Origin: Viscum album
Lineage: Eukaryota > Streptophyta > Magnoliopsida > Santalales > Viscaceae
Assembly (NCBI GenBank): GCA_963277665.1
Contig: OY728166.1
Location: 547,953,219-548,017,218 of the forward strand
Direction: 5' to 3'
DNA: 64,000 bases
Under the pieces are notes generated by a model. That model was not told where the DNA came from. It made no database searches and saw only the letters and a program-made list of their open reading frames with translations. Below, piece after piece: positions 49,080-60,234 of this stretch. The position numbers and the translations under genes were made by a program. Every line of letters starts with the position of its first letter. Position 1 is the first letter of the stretch.

Positions 49080-50750
49080 AATATATACAATATATTAGTA
49101 TTTTAAAAACTACTCTAATGACACACACAATCAGTTCCCACACATTCGAGAAAATAAACGCACTTAGGAATACATTTCTCCGGTGATATGAACATATAAC
49201 CGATAAATTCAATTGAATTATTGGACCCCACCCCTTATTGTCATAACATATGAGTGAAAAATGAAAATAGTTTAATAATCACATCATATGTATCTAATGG
49301 AAATAATATTTAATTAGTAAAATATCCAAATTAAAATCATACACCTTTCCTAATGAACCCATGAAAAAATCAATTTCATTAAACATACATATTGTAATAA
49401 AATTACCTCAAAATTTAAATAATTTGATACTAAAACCAAGATAACAAAATAAAGAAGATTATAAATCTAAATATAGGATTGAAAATAGAACATATCTGCT
49501 TTTAAAATGCGTCACATAATGATAATGAAAACCATATCATGGAAATATATTTCCAAAAACATTTTGAATTTGTTCTTGTAAAAGTCATCGTTACCAGCCT
49601 CTTTTTAAAATTCCTCCCAAATTTTAATAAATATATATATAACCCAAAATTAAAATTATTTTGGTTCAAAAAATTCCTAAAAATGGTTATAGAACAATAT
49701 TTAAATGGAATTTATTAGAACTATGATTTTTAATAATATATTTTATTACTTAAATAAAATAGTATAATTTTCCATGTCTCTCCCCATAACCGATGAATTC
49801 TAAATAGATGATTTAACCACTTGTATAAAAAAATATAATCATATCCACTAAATATTTTTGAGAATATTACTATTAATTTTTATTTATAATATTTACTAAT
49901 AAATATTGTCTTAATATATTATATTTTTATATTCTTTTCTTCAATTTCTATTGATAATAAACATTTAAATTGTGAATATTGTACATAAAAGAATTTTGAT
50001 GCTTCTTTTTCATTCAGATATAATAATTTAATAACATTAATGGTACCCGTATTGATTATTTAGAAACACCTATAATGTTATTATTTCATAATTTGTGAGT
50101 TTTGTGTCATTTTGGGATGATGAGAATGTTGATAAACAAGTTTTGGGTTATTTACTGATATCAATGGACTAAATTATAACGATTCTTTATATTTATGATA
50201 TACATAACAATCCATATTAATGATATAATGTATATTTATATTTAATATATACTAATAACATATAATGTAATATCATCCACAACAATGGTAGTGAAAAAAA
50301 AATTGTTTATTCCTGGGTGTGATAGTCTACACACCAGCACAATTCACAATTTCATATTTCTTCATGAATAAATAAAATTGGTAAATATTTGTACTGTTAT
50401 TATTAAAAATAGTAATATAAAATATATTCCTATATTTTCATTTTTTTTACAGTCAAATAGTTTTTTTGAAATTAAAAATGCATATAAGGAAAAAGATAAG
50501 TGGAAGAAACTGTAGGAAATCTCCACCTCACTATTTGTGTAAACTCATTTGTGAAGAGGGTTGAACCTTTGAGGGATAGTCTTTTAGATTACTGAAACCT
50601 ATTTATAGGGTTCATAACAATGTATACGAAGGTGGGGTATATTATGAACTAATTTTACGGGGTTTTTTCTTATGGTGAAGTGAAGAGAGAAGTGATCCTT
50701 TTGGAATTAACAAAATGTGACTTTTTTAAAAAAACCTAAAACATTTAAAT
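49080..50750 (-). repeat. LTR-like repeat copy R4 (partial)
   Basis: The left edge 'attggaccccaccccttattgtcataacatatgagtg' (about 49219) corresponds to 38170-38220 in R2. A TATA-like box lies at 50599-50608, near the same relative position as in R1 and R2. The copy is shorter and much eroded. Confidence 0.4.
50599..50608 (-). promoter_or_regulatory. TATA-like box in R4
   Basis: The minus-strand sequence CTATAAATAG is preceded by ATGAACC and is the third copy of this box in the cluster. Confidence 0.35.
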
Positions 50751-52400
50751 AATTGAAATTCACAAATTAGGAAAATGGCTCCATAATTTATAAATAAAAT
50801 ATGGTATTATATGATTCAATTATTCACATCTCAAACACAAAATTTTAAAAAATTATCAATTTTCCTCTTACCGCTTAGGTTACCCGTTTTTACTATTTAG
50901 GGTTTCACCAAGGTAAATAGTTCTTTCATATGTAGTATATCTATTATTAAAAAAATGAAAAGTTAAATATTATATTGTTTTATCGTAATTTTTAAAAAAT
51001 TTAAACAACAATATTTTATTGAATTTTAAATAGTAAAAAAATAAATTTTTAAATACTAAATGTAAAATGAATTAAAAACAATTTTTTAAAAAATATAACT
51101 TAAATTTCAAAATGTAAAAAATAATTAAATTAAAAAAATAATAAAATTACAACGACGCATATAAAATAAATATTTGGTCTTGTCAATATGATTCATAAAT
51201 TTACAATTCAAACTTATATACTAATAATTTCATAAAATTCAGGTTATATGAAAAAATGGTATTTTAAACTATTAACCAAAAAATAAAATTTCAAGAAAAA
51301 ACTACTGAAAATTGAAGATAAGATAATAATCGATAAATAAATCAATGAATTTAATTTTTTCAAATTTACATTCTAAATGATCTATATATTATTTTACATT
51401 AAAAACATAAAATATAATGATATTTTTTAAAAATAAAATTACTTATTCTATATTAAATATTTTTTATTATAAATTATATATTAATATATTATTAATAATA
51501 TATATATATATATATAAATATATTATAATTTAATAGAAGTATATTTGATAAAAAATTATTTTTTAATAGTTTCTCTAGATCAGTCGACATTTAGAATGAA
51601 ATTTTTTTTCTTTTAATTCAATATATATCATAATTATGTTACAATTATTTAAGTCGTCTAATTCTATGACTACATTGAGATGGTATATAATAGTTTTTTT
51701 TATTTTTATGTGGATCGTGTTATCTATAAAATTTTTTATTTTTGAAAAAACCCACGTCATTACAATGACAATGTAAAGTTATATAAAAAAATAAACAATA
51801 AAAATGCTAGAATGGTTTCATATATGCATGCTAGATCACTATTTCCTCGAATATTGATCCCAAAATATTTTTTCCTTCTTAAAATTAGAAAGGGGTGGAG
51901 TATAGAATATATTATTATATTTAAAAAAGAAATGAAATGAAACATTTCGATTAGGAGATGTTGGTGCTATTAGAGGACTAAACATAAGGCTATGAATATC
52001 ATATACACTATATCAAAACAGAAATTTATATATAATTATTACATAATTTTTAAAATAATATTAAACTAAATATAACCCAAAATATAGATAATTCTTGTAT
52101 TTTTATGAATTAGTTACATTTCATAATAATTTAACATAAAAAAGCATCATCTTTATTTAAAACATCTTTAACATTATCACATGTGAAACTACGTTAGAAA
52201 ACATATGGATATACATAAAATGGGGGATATATAAATCATAGTGATTTAATATTACTAGATTAAGGTAATACATTTTTTAATATAGGCATATCAGTTGGTA
52301 ATAAATGGAACATGAATAATAAGATATGATATAGTATGATTATCATTATTTAGGAAATGTGGAAACAATATAAAAAACTAAACTATAAACTCTGCTCAAG
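50751..52400. other. very AT-rich spacer
   Basis: A/T homopolymer-rich sequence with an (AT)n run at about 51498-51517. Two 61-codon minus-strand open frames (51575-51760, 51760-51945) have no recognisable content. Confidence 0.4.
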
Positions 52401-53006
52401 GATAACATCCAAGAAATCATGATATAAAAATTCACATAAAGGAATTATTCTCACTCTATATACCAACATGATGTATCATGAGGCTAAACATTACACATTT
52501 CATTGGAGGGCTATATATTTATGGGTGCACCTATCACCTTCGTCTCATTCTCATGCTTATGTGTGCCACATATATCTAACAACATTGATTCATTCATCAT
52601 AATATTAAATTAAATGATAATGTAGTGTTTGATAAAAACATTTAATTAAAATTTAAAATTATTATATTAGTTTAATTATGAACAAGTATTATAGGAAATG
52701 ATTATGATATTCACAACACAATTGTTCTGGCGTAGAAAATCATGTTGAAATTTCGACCGCATAAGAGCATCACATACAAATTCGTAAAATGGTTTATAAT
52801 ATATAAATGGGTCTAAAATAATTTTTAAATAAAACATTAAGTATTACGGACCTGGAAATACATAACCCAACCTTAATAATTGAAAATAGAAAGTATAAGA
52901 TAATAACGAAACATGAATAAGTTAGAGAAATCGATGATCCCTTGCAAAATTTTAGCATGGTAAAAGGTTAACATAATTGTTCATTGGACTTATTAAAGAG
53001 TTTTAA
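52401..53006 (-). repeat. possible repeat copy R5, cut by Tekay-2
   Basis: 'cattggagggctatatatttatgggtgcacctatcacc' (about 52502) resembles the left edges of R1 ('attggagagggatatatgtcacaccc') and R2. The copy would end where Tekay-2 begins at 53007. Confidence 0.3.
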
Positions 53007-53492
53007 TGTCACGACCCATCCTCGGGGCCCGTTCCGTGACTACCCCAAGCCCACCTCCCATAGGCCAGGGGCTGGAGACTAGCACCAAGGTGTAAATACC
53101 GATACAAAAGGAGAAGGCATTACCTTTATAGAGTAAACAAACACCACATAGTAAGCCAGAAGAAGTAAACACTATGTAAAACTGGGTACAAAAGTAATTG
53201 TGGAAAGTAAATGGGCTATAATACAAACCCAAACTAAAATTAAAGTACAATAGGAAAGAAATTACAACAACTGAAAGTAAAGCAACAACGTCAAGCCATC
53301 CACCGGATGTCCCACCTGAAGGGTGTTTACAGATAGCCACCTCAGCTCCACGGGTCCAGCCATCCGCTCCGTGTACGTCTCGCGCAGTGGTCCACCTCCA
53401 TGTACTGATTGCTCCACAAGCCTCAACCACGATCAGCAATGTATGTCGGCTGCATCCAACACAACGTAGTGCGGGCATAGCCCATGCAAGAG

Positions 53493-53509
53493 TGAGTATA
53501 CGCTACTCA
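53493..53509 (-). promoter_or_regulatory. LTR hairpin of Tekay-2, 3' LTR
   Basis: TGAGTA-tacgc-TACTCA lies in the context CTACTGAGTA...TACTCAC, the same as the Tekay-1 hairpin although the surrounding LTRs are otherwise little alike. Confidence 0.45.
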
Positions 53510-53927
53510 GTAGGGAGCCTGAGACCCCCGAAGGTCTCCCAAAATACACAAAGGATAATCAACAAAAGGAAAGATACATCCACGATGTAACAACCAACAC
53601 TACTTAGGTATATTCCCATACATATACCTGAGTCATCAATTCCCATTCAGCTCCAACATCCGAGCCCAAGTTCGATCACGACCGCACAGGATAGATCAAC
53701 CCAATCCACACAGGAAAGCACAACAAAATCCACATAGGAAAACAAGTCAATCATATCGAAGATAATGACTGAATGTCAAGACACGACTCACATAGGTATA
53801 CTTCTTCGTATGGTGAAAGAGATGATCATATATATCCACTGATTCATCTAAACTCGGACCCACGTAGGATACTAAACCAGCTATGATGTCGGATCCACAT
53901 AGGATACAGAGCATTTACTCTTCCAGA

Positions 53928-54422
53928 CCCACGTCGGATACAAGAACAGTAGTCATTGTCGTCGAACCCATGACGGATTTTAGTATGGTCTTCATCGTTG
54001 CCGACCCCATGGAAGATCTCAGTGCAGTCATCATCACTGTCAAACCCACGATGTATTTTCATACAGTCTTCATCACTACCGAACCCACATAGGATTTTAG
54101 TGCAGTCTTCATCATCATTGATCCAACATAGGATTTTAGTACGGTCATCATCACTGCTGAACCCACATCAGATTTAAGTGCAGTCTTCATCACCGTCGAA
54201 CCCACAGAGGATTTCAGTACAGTATTCATCACTGCCGAACCCACATAGGATTTCAGTGCAGTCTTCATCGTCGTCGAACCCACGAAAGATTTCAGTATGG
54301 TCTTCATAACTCCTGAACCCATGGAGGATTTCAGTGCAGTCTTCATTGCTGTTGAACCCACAGAGGATTTCAGTACGGTCTTCATTACTGCAGAACCCAC
54401 ATAGGATTTCAGTGCAGTCATC
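53928..54422 (-). repeat. 39-bp tandem array in Tekay-2 3' LTR (12 units plus partial)
   Basis: Units start at 53928 and recur every 39 bases to 54396. On the plus strand most begin 'cccacataggatttcagt' or a close variant. Units alternate between a 'gtgcagtc' and a 'gtacggtc/gtatggtc' form, giving a 78-bp higher period. Because 39 is a multiple of three, several frames stay open and give artificial 13-residue repeat proteins. Confidence 0.92.
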
Positions 54423-54959
54423 ACAGTCGCAGTCACAGTCATCTCTAGGGTTCCCGCACACAGCATGCTCGATTCTGGGAGGGACCCCTCCACGATCCAA
54501 GGGGGTTCGATACATCAACTTACACGTAGTCCAGTGTTGATGTATCTCAAAGTTCCACCTCGATAAGAGGAACTCAACGTTACAGACGGCGCGTCAATCG
54601 GACGCCTGGTCTGAGAGTTATTAGCTTTTTCGTTCCAGCGGTCCGGTTGGTTTTTAAGTCAAAACCAACCTCACCGTACTCCAACTATGTCCAAACCTCG
54701 AGTGTAGTAAGCCAAAACATCCATCAAAATAAGAGGAATCCAACAAAGTTGACATCACATCAATTGGATGTCTGGAGATCATGTTATAAGTGTTTTTTCT
54801 CCGAGGGCCCGGTTGGTTTTGTGTTCGAACCAACCCGGCCATAAACAATGATCTCTGAAACCTTGTATGTAATATACCAAAACGGTTTTCTCGATCAAAG
54901 GATCACATTGCAACTTAAGGTGCGTCGATCGGAGGTTTGTAGCCCATGATATGGGAAAA

Positions 54960-55520
54960 AGAACGAACCTGTCCGGTTTTAGGGGGTTTGGGCTCGGACC
55001 GACCCGGTCCGAGACCCCCTGGGTTGGCCAGAACCGGGTTGACCCGAACCGGGTTCGGGTCTAGCCCATTATGGCGCGGCCTGGCCCGGTGGGTGTGGCC
55101 CAGCCAGGCCTGGGCAGCCGGTTGGCCTGGCGCTCGCGCATATCCCGCGTGGCTAGCTTAGCCAGCGCCGTGCTGGGCGGAAAAATGGGGGCGGCTGCCC
55201 CCTTTGTTCGAAACCGAGGCCCCCCACGTTGGGCTGCTCCTTCTGGCCGACTGAGGGTTACGACCCCCAGTTTCTCGGAAGCCGGTCGGCCTGGTCCGGC
55301 CGGCCGGTGCTGCTGCCGCGGGACTGCCGCAGTCCCGCCCCTCTAAGGAGCCGGCGGCTGGCAGCTCTGGCTGCCCCGCCTTGCACCGCTGCGGCTTCGA
55401 GCCGCGTCCTTGTCCGACCGGCACGAAGAAATGGCGTCGCGCCCCTCCATCGCGGCCCCGCTCCGGCCGCGGCCTCTTCGAGGTTCTCCGGCGTGGCGTG
55501 ATGGTGCCATGCTTCTTCGC
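54960..55520 (-). other. GC-rich island inside Tekay-2 3' LTR
   Basis: A strongly GC- and CpG-rich stretch within otherwise AT-rich surroundings. It has repeated 'accgggtt' and 'gaccgg' motifs near 55000-55060. It is conserved in the other LTR at 63400-63960. Long overlapping open frames on both strands are a result of base composition. Confidence 0.75.
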
Positions 55521-56583
55521 GTTGTTCATCCTTGAATCTGCGCGGTGTCATTGCACCGCACAGTCTTTTTTCGAGCCTCAAAGAGTTCAACAACAATGGG
55601 GGAGGAGGGTCGGACGTGTTCATACGGTCTGACCTCCTCCTGTTATAATGATAACAGGCGGCCCAATAAAATAAAAGTCGATGAATGACAAATAAATCAC
55701 TAACATAATTAACCCCTACCTCAAGGTGTCGTCGAACGAAGGTTCATCATGGTAAATAATCGTCGTGGAAGATGGTGTTGCGGAACAAGATTCCGTAAGC
55801 GTCATCGACGTCTCGGAGAAGAGAATCGTTGGTGTCGCGGTACATGGTGTCATATCATTGATATCCGAGGATTCGGCGTCCTTCGTCGACCTTCGTCAGA
55901 GGCTGGCATTCTTTGTCGGCGAAGGTGCATTCTTCGCGTTCTTCAAGGAGGAAGATGAGGATTCCAATACTTGAGCTCTCCTCTGCAAATCCTTCTATCA
56001 CAATGAAACAACATAATAATATTAGGCTTTGCCTTATTTTATTTCTCATTCCCACATTATTTGAAATTAAAAATCATATCATTATTTAATTATTGAGCGT
56101 TGACCAATTAATGAGGCGTTTAATAATCCAATTAGATTCGACAGTTGACTTGGCATTTAAGAGGGGGTGCGGATGAGTTACCAAATTAATTGCACGTGGG
56201 AGTTAGTGGTTCCCACTCCAACCACCAAGAATAGGTTTAAACTACCATAAATAAAAATAAAATTGGTTTCACAAATATTATTTTATTCATTACATAACAC
56301 ACTATTTTTTTAAAACCACACCTGAGAAAACGCAACTCCAAAAAAGGTGTTCCTAATAAATTACTGGTGTTGTGGTTTCATTGGTGCACTCAGATTTTGA
56401 TTCCGAGCACCGGTTCAAAATTTAGGAAAACCCGCTTGTCCGCTCCCTGAACGTACCCGAGCTAAACACTGGAAATTGATTTCGGGCACACCGGGCCTTG
56501 GAATCAGGTGCCGTCACTACGTTCTTGTAAAATCCCAAAGAAAATTAAGAAAAAATTTCCCTTTAATTTTACAGGTCTTTACA

Positions 56584-56593
56584 TTACTCCCAC
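56584..56593 (-). promoter_or_regulatory. polypurine tract of Tekay-2
   Basis: The minus-strand sequence GTGGGAGTAA lies directly before the LTR start TGTAAAGACC, preceded by a GGGACGTAAAG block. This fits the chromovirus GAGGACGAA...purine-tract pattern. Confidence 0.75.
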
Positions 56594-56629
56594 TTCAGGG
56601 CTTTACGTCCCTGTAATGATACATAATAA

Positions 56630-56820
56630 CCGAGGGGAACAAATGTGGGTACTGAGCACGCATCTGAGCCTCCCGCTCCCAGGTGCTATCCTGGAGGATC
56701 CTATGCTTCCATATGATGCGCACTAGAGGAATCGACTGCCGATGTAGGACCCTCTCCTATCGATCCTCGATCTCCACCAGGACCTCCTCAATGGTCTCCC
56801 CATCTTCAAGGTCTATCTCC
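56630..56820 (-). pseudogene. chromodomain of Tekay-2 integrase
   Basis: The minus strand reads 'EEVLVEIEDR', a TAG stop, 'ERVLHRQSIPLVRIIW', then 'DSTWEREAQMRAQYPHLFPS'. This is the C-terminal chromodomain-type tail of Tekay elements, which in relatives binds modified histones and directs integration. Apart from the stop it is better kept than in Tekay-1. It lies in a different frame from the integrase core, so a frameshift occurs between about 56820 and 57370. Confidence 0.85.
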
Positions 56821-56829
56821 CCATCGTCG

Positions 56830-58110
56830 ATAACATGCGTCAGGTCGTGCACGTATCTCCTCACCTGAGATATGTGGAAGACGTCGTGAACCCGGTGCAA
56901 CTGAGGTGGTAGAGCCAGGTGGTATGCCACCTCGCCTACCCTGCTGAGGACCTGGAATGGTCCAGTGAAGCGTGGAGATAACTTTCCACTCGAAAAAATC
57001 TACGTAATCCATGTCAAGGTGAGACCCGCAAGAAAATGTTGTCGCCATCCTCGAACTCTAGTGGCCTCTGCCTCCTGTCAGCATAAGACATCTATCGGCT
57101 CTGAGCTATCCTCATCCACTCCTGGATGACCTGGACCTTCTCTATCATGGCCTTCACCATATCCGGTCCCACAAGTGCTGACTCCCAAGGGTATGTCCAG
57201 CACAGAGGTGATCTGCATGGCCTGCCTTACAATTCCTCGTATGGTTCCATCCTGATGGTGGAGTCGTAGCTGTTGTTCTATGCGAACTCCACTAAGGGTA
57301 GGTGGTCCTCCCAGATACGACCAAAGTCAAGGACACATGCACGGAGCTTGTCCTCGATAATCGGAATGGTCTTCTCCGTCTGACCATCCGTCTGAGGGTG
57401 AAATGCGGTGCTCAGATGTAGCTGCATCCTGAATGCCTCCTACAACCCCTTCCAAAGCCGGGAAGTAAAGCGAGCATATCGATCGAAGATGATAGATGAT
57501 GGAACACCTTGATTCCATATGATATCTTGAATTTAGAGGCGTCCCAATATCTCCACTGAGCCCTGCTCTCTGATGGGTAAGAAGTGAGCCGACTTGGTGA
57601 GACGGTCGACAATCACCCAAATGGAGTCATGACCTCTGGAAGTGTGTGGAAGTCTAGTCACTAAATCCATAGATATCCCATCCCACTTCCACTCCGGGAC
57701 CTCCAAGGGCTGTACCAACCCAGCTGGTACCTAGTGCTCTGCCTTCACCTACTGGATGGTGAGGAATCAAGAAACAAACTATGCCACAACCTTCTTCATA
57801 CCCGGCCACCAGTGCTGTCGTCTGAGATCCTAGTACATCATTGACCCTCCGGGATGTACCACTAAAGGGGAAGTGTAAAACTCTATCAGCCTATCCTCTT
57901 GTAAAGAAACTGGTACCATGGTACGTCCTCTGAAAAGGACGATGTTCTCTCCTCCGACGGAGAATCCATCAGGTGCATGTCCTGAGGATATCTGCGCACA
58001 CTGCGTCTCACAGTCCGCATCCCCACGCTATGCCTCTCTGACCCGCTGCTGTAGTGGAGGAGTGAATGTGATTGAGTGAAGAAAGGTTGGTTCATCTCTA
58101 TCCACGAAGG
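56830..58110 (-). pseudogene. integrase of Tekay-2
   Basis: The zinc-binding domain is ruined. 'EFYTSPLVVHPGG' has Tyr for the first His, and the Cys pair reads F-L-T-I-Q, so only the second His (57854-57856) remains. The catalytic core keeps all three residues in one frame: Asp 57665-57667 ('[11 protein letters not shown]'), Asp 57482-57484 ('IIFDRYARFTS') and Glu 57374-57376 ('DGQTEKTIP'). Stops within the domain are mostly TAG. The C-terminal part before the chromodomain ('MSYADRRQRPLEFEDGDNIFLRVSP') is readable at about 57020-57100. Confidence 0.88.
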
Positions 58111-58229
58111 GTATCTACAAAGTGGCTAGATGCTCTATCGCCTCCCCGAACAGCTGGATGCCCATCCTCCTGCTGAGAGCATCGGCTACTATGTTCCCTT
58201 TTGCAGGAGTATAGACTATCTCAAAGTCA

Positions 58230-58560
58230 TAGTCCTAGAGTAACTCGAGCCATCACCGCTATCTCAGATTCAGGTCCATCTGCGAGAAGATGTTCCTGAG
58301 ACACTGGTGGTCAGATTAGACTTTAAGGATCTCTCCCATCAGATAGTGTAGCCACATATTCAGAGCAAAGACCACTGCTGCTAACTCCAGGTCACGGGTA
58401 GCATATTTCTTCTCATGCTTCCTCAACTGATGTGATCCATAGGCGATCACTTCCCGCTCCTGAATCAGGACACATCTGAGTCTGGTCCCTGATGCATCGT
58501 AGTAGACTACGTACCCTACTCCCTCCTCGGGTAGCCTCAAGATAGGTGCGCTAGTCAATT
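58230..58560 (-). pseudogene. RNase H of Tekay-2
   Basis: 'LTSAPILRLPEEGVGYVVYYDASGTRLRCVL', then 'ATRDLELAAVVFALNMWLHYL' form an uninterrupted 81-codon piece (58316-58558). A TAA follows, then 'SDHQCLRNIF'. The Asp, Glu and Asp of the active site are all present. A TAG at 58235-58237 precedes 'DYDFEIVYTP', the same codon position that is TAG in Tekay-1. Confidence 0.88.
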
Positions 58561-59430
58561 TCTGTCTCAGCTCCTAGAAGCTCTGCTGACATTTTTCTGA
58601 CCACACGAAGGGTTTCCCCTTATTCATCAAAGCTAATAGTGGTGCAGAAACTCTGGAGAAGTCTGGCACAAACCTCCGGTAGTACCCAGCTAGCCCCAAG
58701 AAACTCCGCACCTCCGTCACGCTCCTCGGTGGCTCCATATCATGCACTGCCTTGATCTTCACAGGACCCACCGCAACCCCCGCCTCTGAGATGACGTGAC
58801 CTTAGAAGTGGACCTCATGTAACCAAAACTAAAACTTCGAGTGCTTTCCATAAATCTGGTTCTCTCAGAGTGTTTCCAGTACAACACGTAAGTGGAAGGC
58901 GTGCTCCTCCTCAGTGGTCGAGTATATCAATATATCATCAATGAAGACCACGACAAATCGATCGAGGTATCACTGGAAGACATTGTTCATGAGACTCATG
59001 AACATAGCTGGAGCGTTGTTTATGCTGAAAGGCATAACCAAGAACTCATAGTGGCCATACCGACATCTGAAGGCGGTATTTTTCACGTCCTTATCCCGAA
59101 CTCTGAGCTGATGATAGCCTTACCAGAGGTCTATCTTCGATAACCACCATGCTCCCTTGAGCTCATCGAAGAGGTCGTCAATCCTCGGTAGAAGATACTT
59201 GTTCCTCATGGTCACCTGGTTCAGGCGACGGTAATTGACACACAGTCACAAGGTCCCGTTCACCTTCTTGGCTAACAATATCGGGGGAGCCCAGGGTGAA
59301 ACACAGGGTCGGATAAATACCTTACCCAACAAGTCCTCCAACTATACCCATAGCTCTCAAAGCTCGGCCGGGGCCATCCGATATGCTGGAGTGGATATCA
59401 GGGCTGTTTCGGGGTACACTTCAATATAAA
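58561..59430 (-). pseudogene. reverse transcriptase of Tekay-2
   Basis: The reading frame is continuous with protease and integrase and is broken only by stops. Landmarks in order are 'AYRMAPAELREL', '[16 protein letters not shown]', '[26 protein letters not shown]' and '[14 protein letters not shown]'. The active site is F-I-D-D (58934-58945, '[13 protein letters not shown]'). Then comes the thumb, '[38 protein letters not shown]' spread over 58640-58760. Gly-to-Pro in the S-P-W-G-A-P block and a TAA in the D-L-x-x-G-Y-H-Q block are odd. It is a clear chromovirus RT, inactive. Confidence 0.9.
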
Positions 59431-59488
59431 TGTCTACCTATCTGTGAGGAGGTAGTCTTGGAACGTCATCAAGGAAAACGTCTGCATA

Positions 59489-60046
59489 CTAATCCACCAC
59501 TACAGGAATACTCGGACACCGCACGTCAACTGCTCCTAGGATGAGACTAGCCAACTGATGAGTGATGGGCTGTCCTCTCCTCTGCGTGAGTCCATCCTGC
59601 GCTTCTAAGGCTCCCATCTCCCCGGTGAAGGTAAACCTGCTCCCATCGGTTCGTACATACCGCACCTTGCGCCTTATACAGTCAATCAGAGCATGGACTG
59701 TAGATAACCAATCCATGCCCAAGATGGCGTCGTAAGGCCTCGACGCCGCTACAAGAAGATACCAGTTAAAGCTCTCACCTCCTAGAGTAAGCTCGCACTG
59801 CCAGCACCAGTGCGTAATCATTGATTCTGCTCCCGTAGAAGCCTCCAGCCGTAAGGATCGAGCCAACGGATCTATTAGAATCATAGAGATATGAAAAAGG
59901 GAAGCAGTAATAAAGGAATGACTCGCTCCTATGTCTATAAGGACTGCAGAAAATGTGGAGTAGACACAAATAGAACCTCGAATCCTCTCTGTGCGCCGTG
60001 GTTGTAGGCCCCTGCTGCCTGAAGTTTTGCATGTCTCTGCCTGCAA
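59489..60046 (-). CDS. protease segment of Tekay-2 pol, uninterrupted
   Basis: This 185-codon stretch without a stop is the longest intact pol piece in the window. The aspartic protease block reads 'VLIDIGASHSFITASLF' near residues 35-51. The catalytic Asp (59933-59935) is kept, but the following Ser/Thr is Ile (D-I-G-A for D-S-G-A), which would probably impair activity. The middle contains 'CELTLGGESFNWYLLVAA', and 'YDAILGMDWLSTVHALIDC' ends the domain. 'RRKVRYVRTDGSRFTFTGE' leads to the RT linker. The start used is only the first Met-like codon; in an intact element it would be part of gag-pol. It is in a different frame from gag. Confidence 0.85.
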   Translation of the reverse strand: MQAETCKTSGSRGLQPRRTERIRGSICVYSTFSAVLIDIGASHSFITASLFHISMILIDPLARSLRLEASTGAESMITHWCWQCELTLGGESFNWYLLVAASRPYDAILGMDWLSTVHALIDCIRRKVRYVRTDGSRFTFTGEMGALEAQDGLTQRRGQPITHQLASLILGAVDVRCPSIPVVVD

Positions 60047-60234
60047 GCTCCCTATGGTCGGGGTGGACCTCCTGGTGGTGGTGGTGGTAAAGCCTCAAAG
60101 CATCGTCCACCACCTGCTGCTCGTCCATCTCCCATGCCTCGTCCTTCTTATCTCGTCGGACTACCACGGTCGACCCTATGCCTCTGCATGGGTAGCCCCT
60201 CAACCGTCTGCTGCTCCTCTGCATGGTGTGTCGG

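Larger units (their letters stand above)
53007..56583 (-). repeat. 3' LTR of Tekay-2
   Basis: The LTR is 3577 bp. On the plus strand it runs from tgtcacgaccc to ggtctttaca, that is TGTAAAGACC...GGGTCGTGACA on the element strand. It is colinear with 61426-64000. It contains a hairpin, a 39-bp array and a GC-rich island. Open frames inside it (for example 52993-53478 on the minus strand) recur in the other LTR simply because the LTRs are copies. Confidence 0.9.

Noticed and set aside
51498..51517. AT dinucleotide run as a possible origin or matrix attachment site
   Set aside because: Simple repeats of this kind are expected in DNA this AT-rich; nothing else supports a function.
55071..55632. 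Several overlapping 83-123-codon frames on both strands in the GC-rich island
   Set aside because: High GC lowers stop frequency in all frames; no homology or start context was seen.
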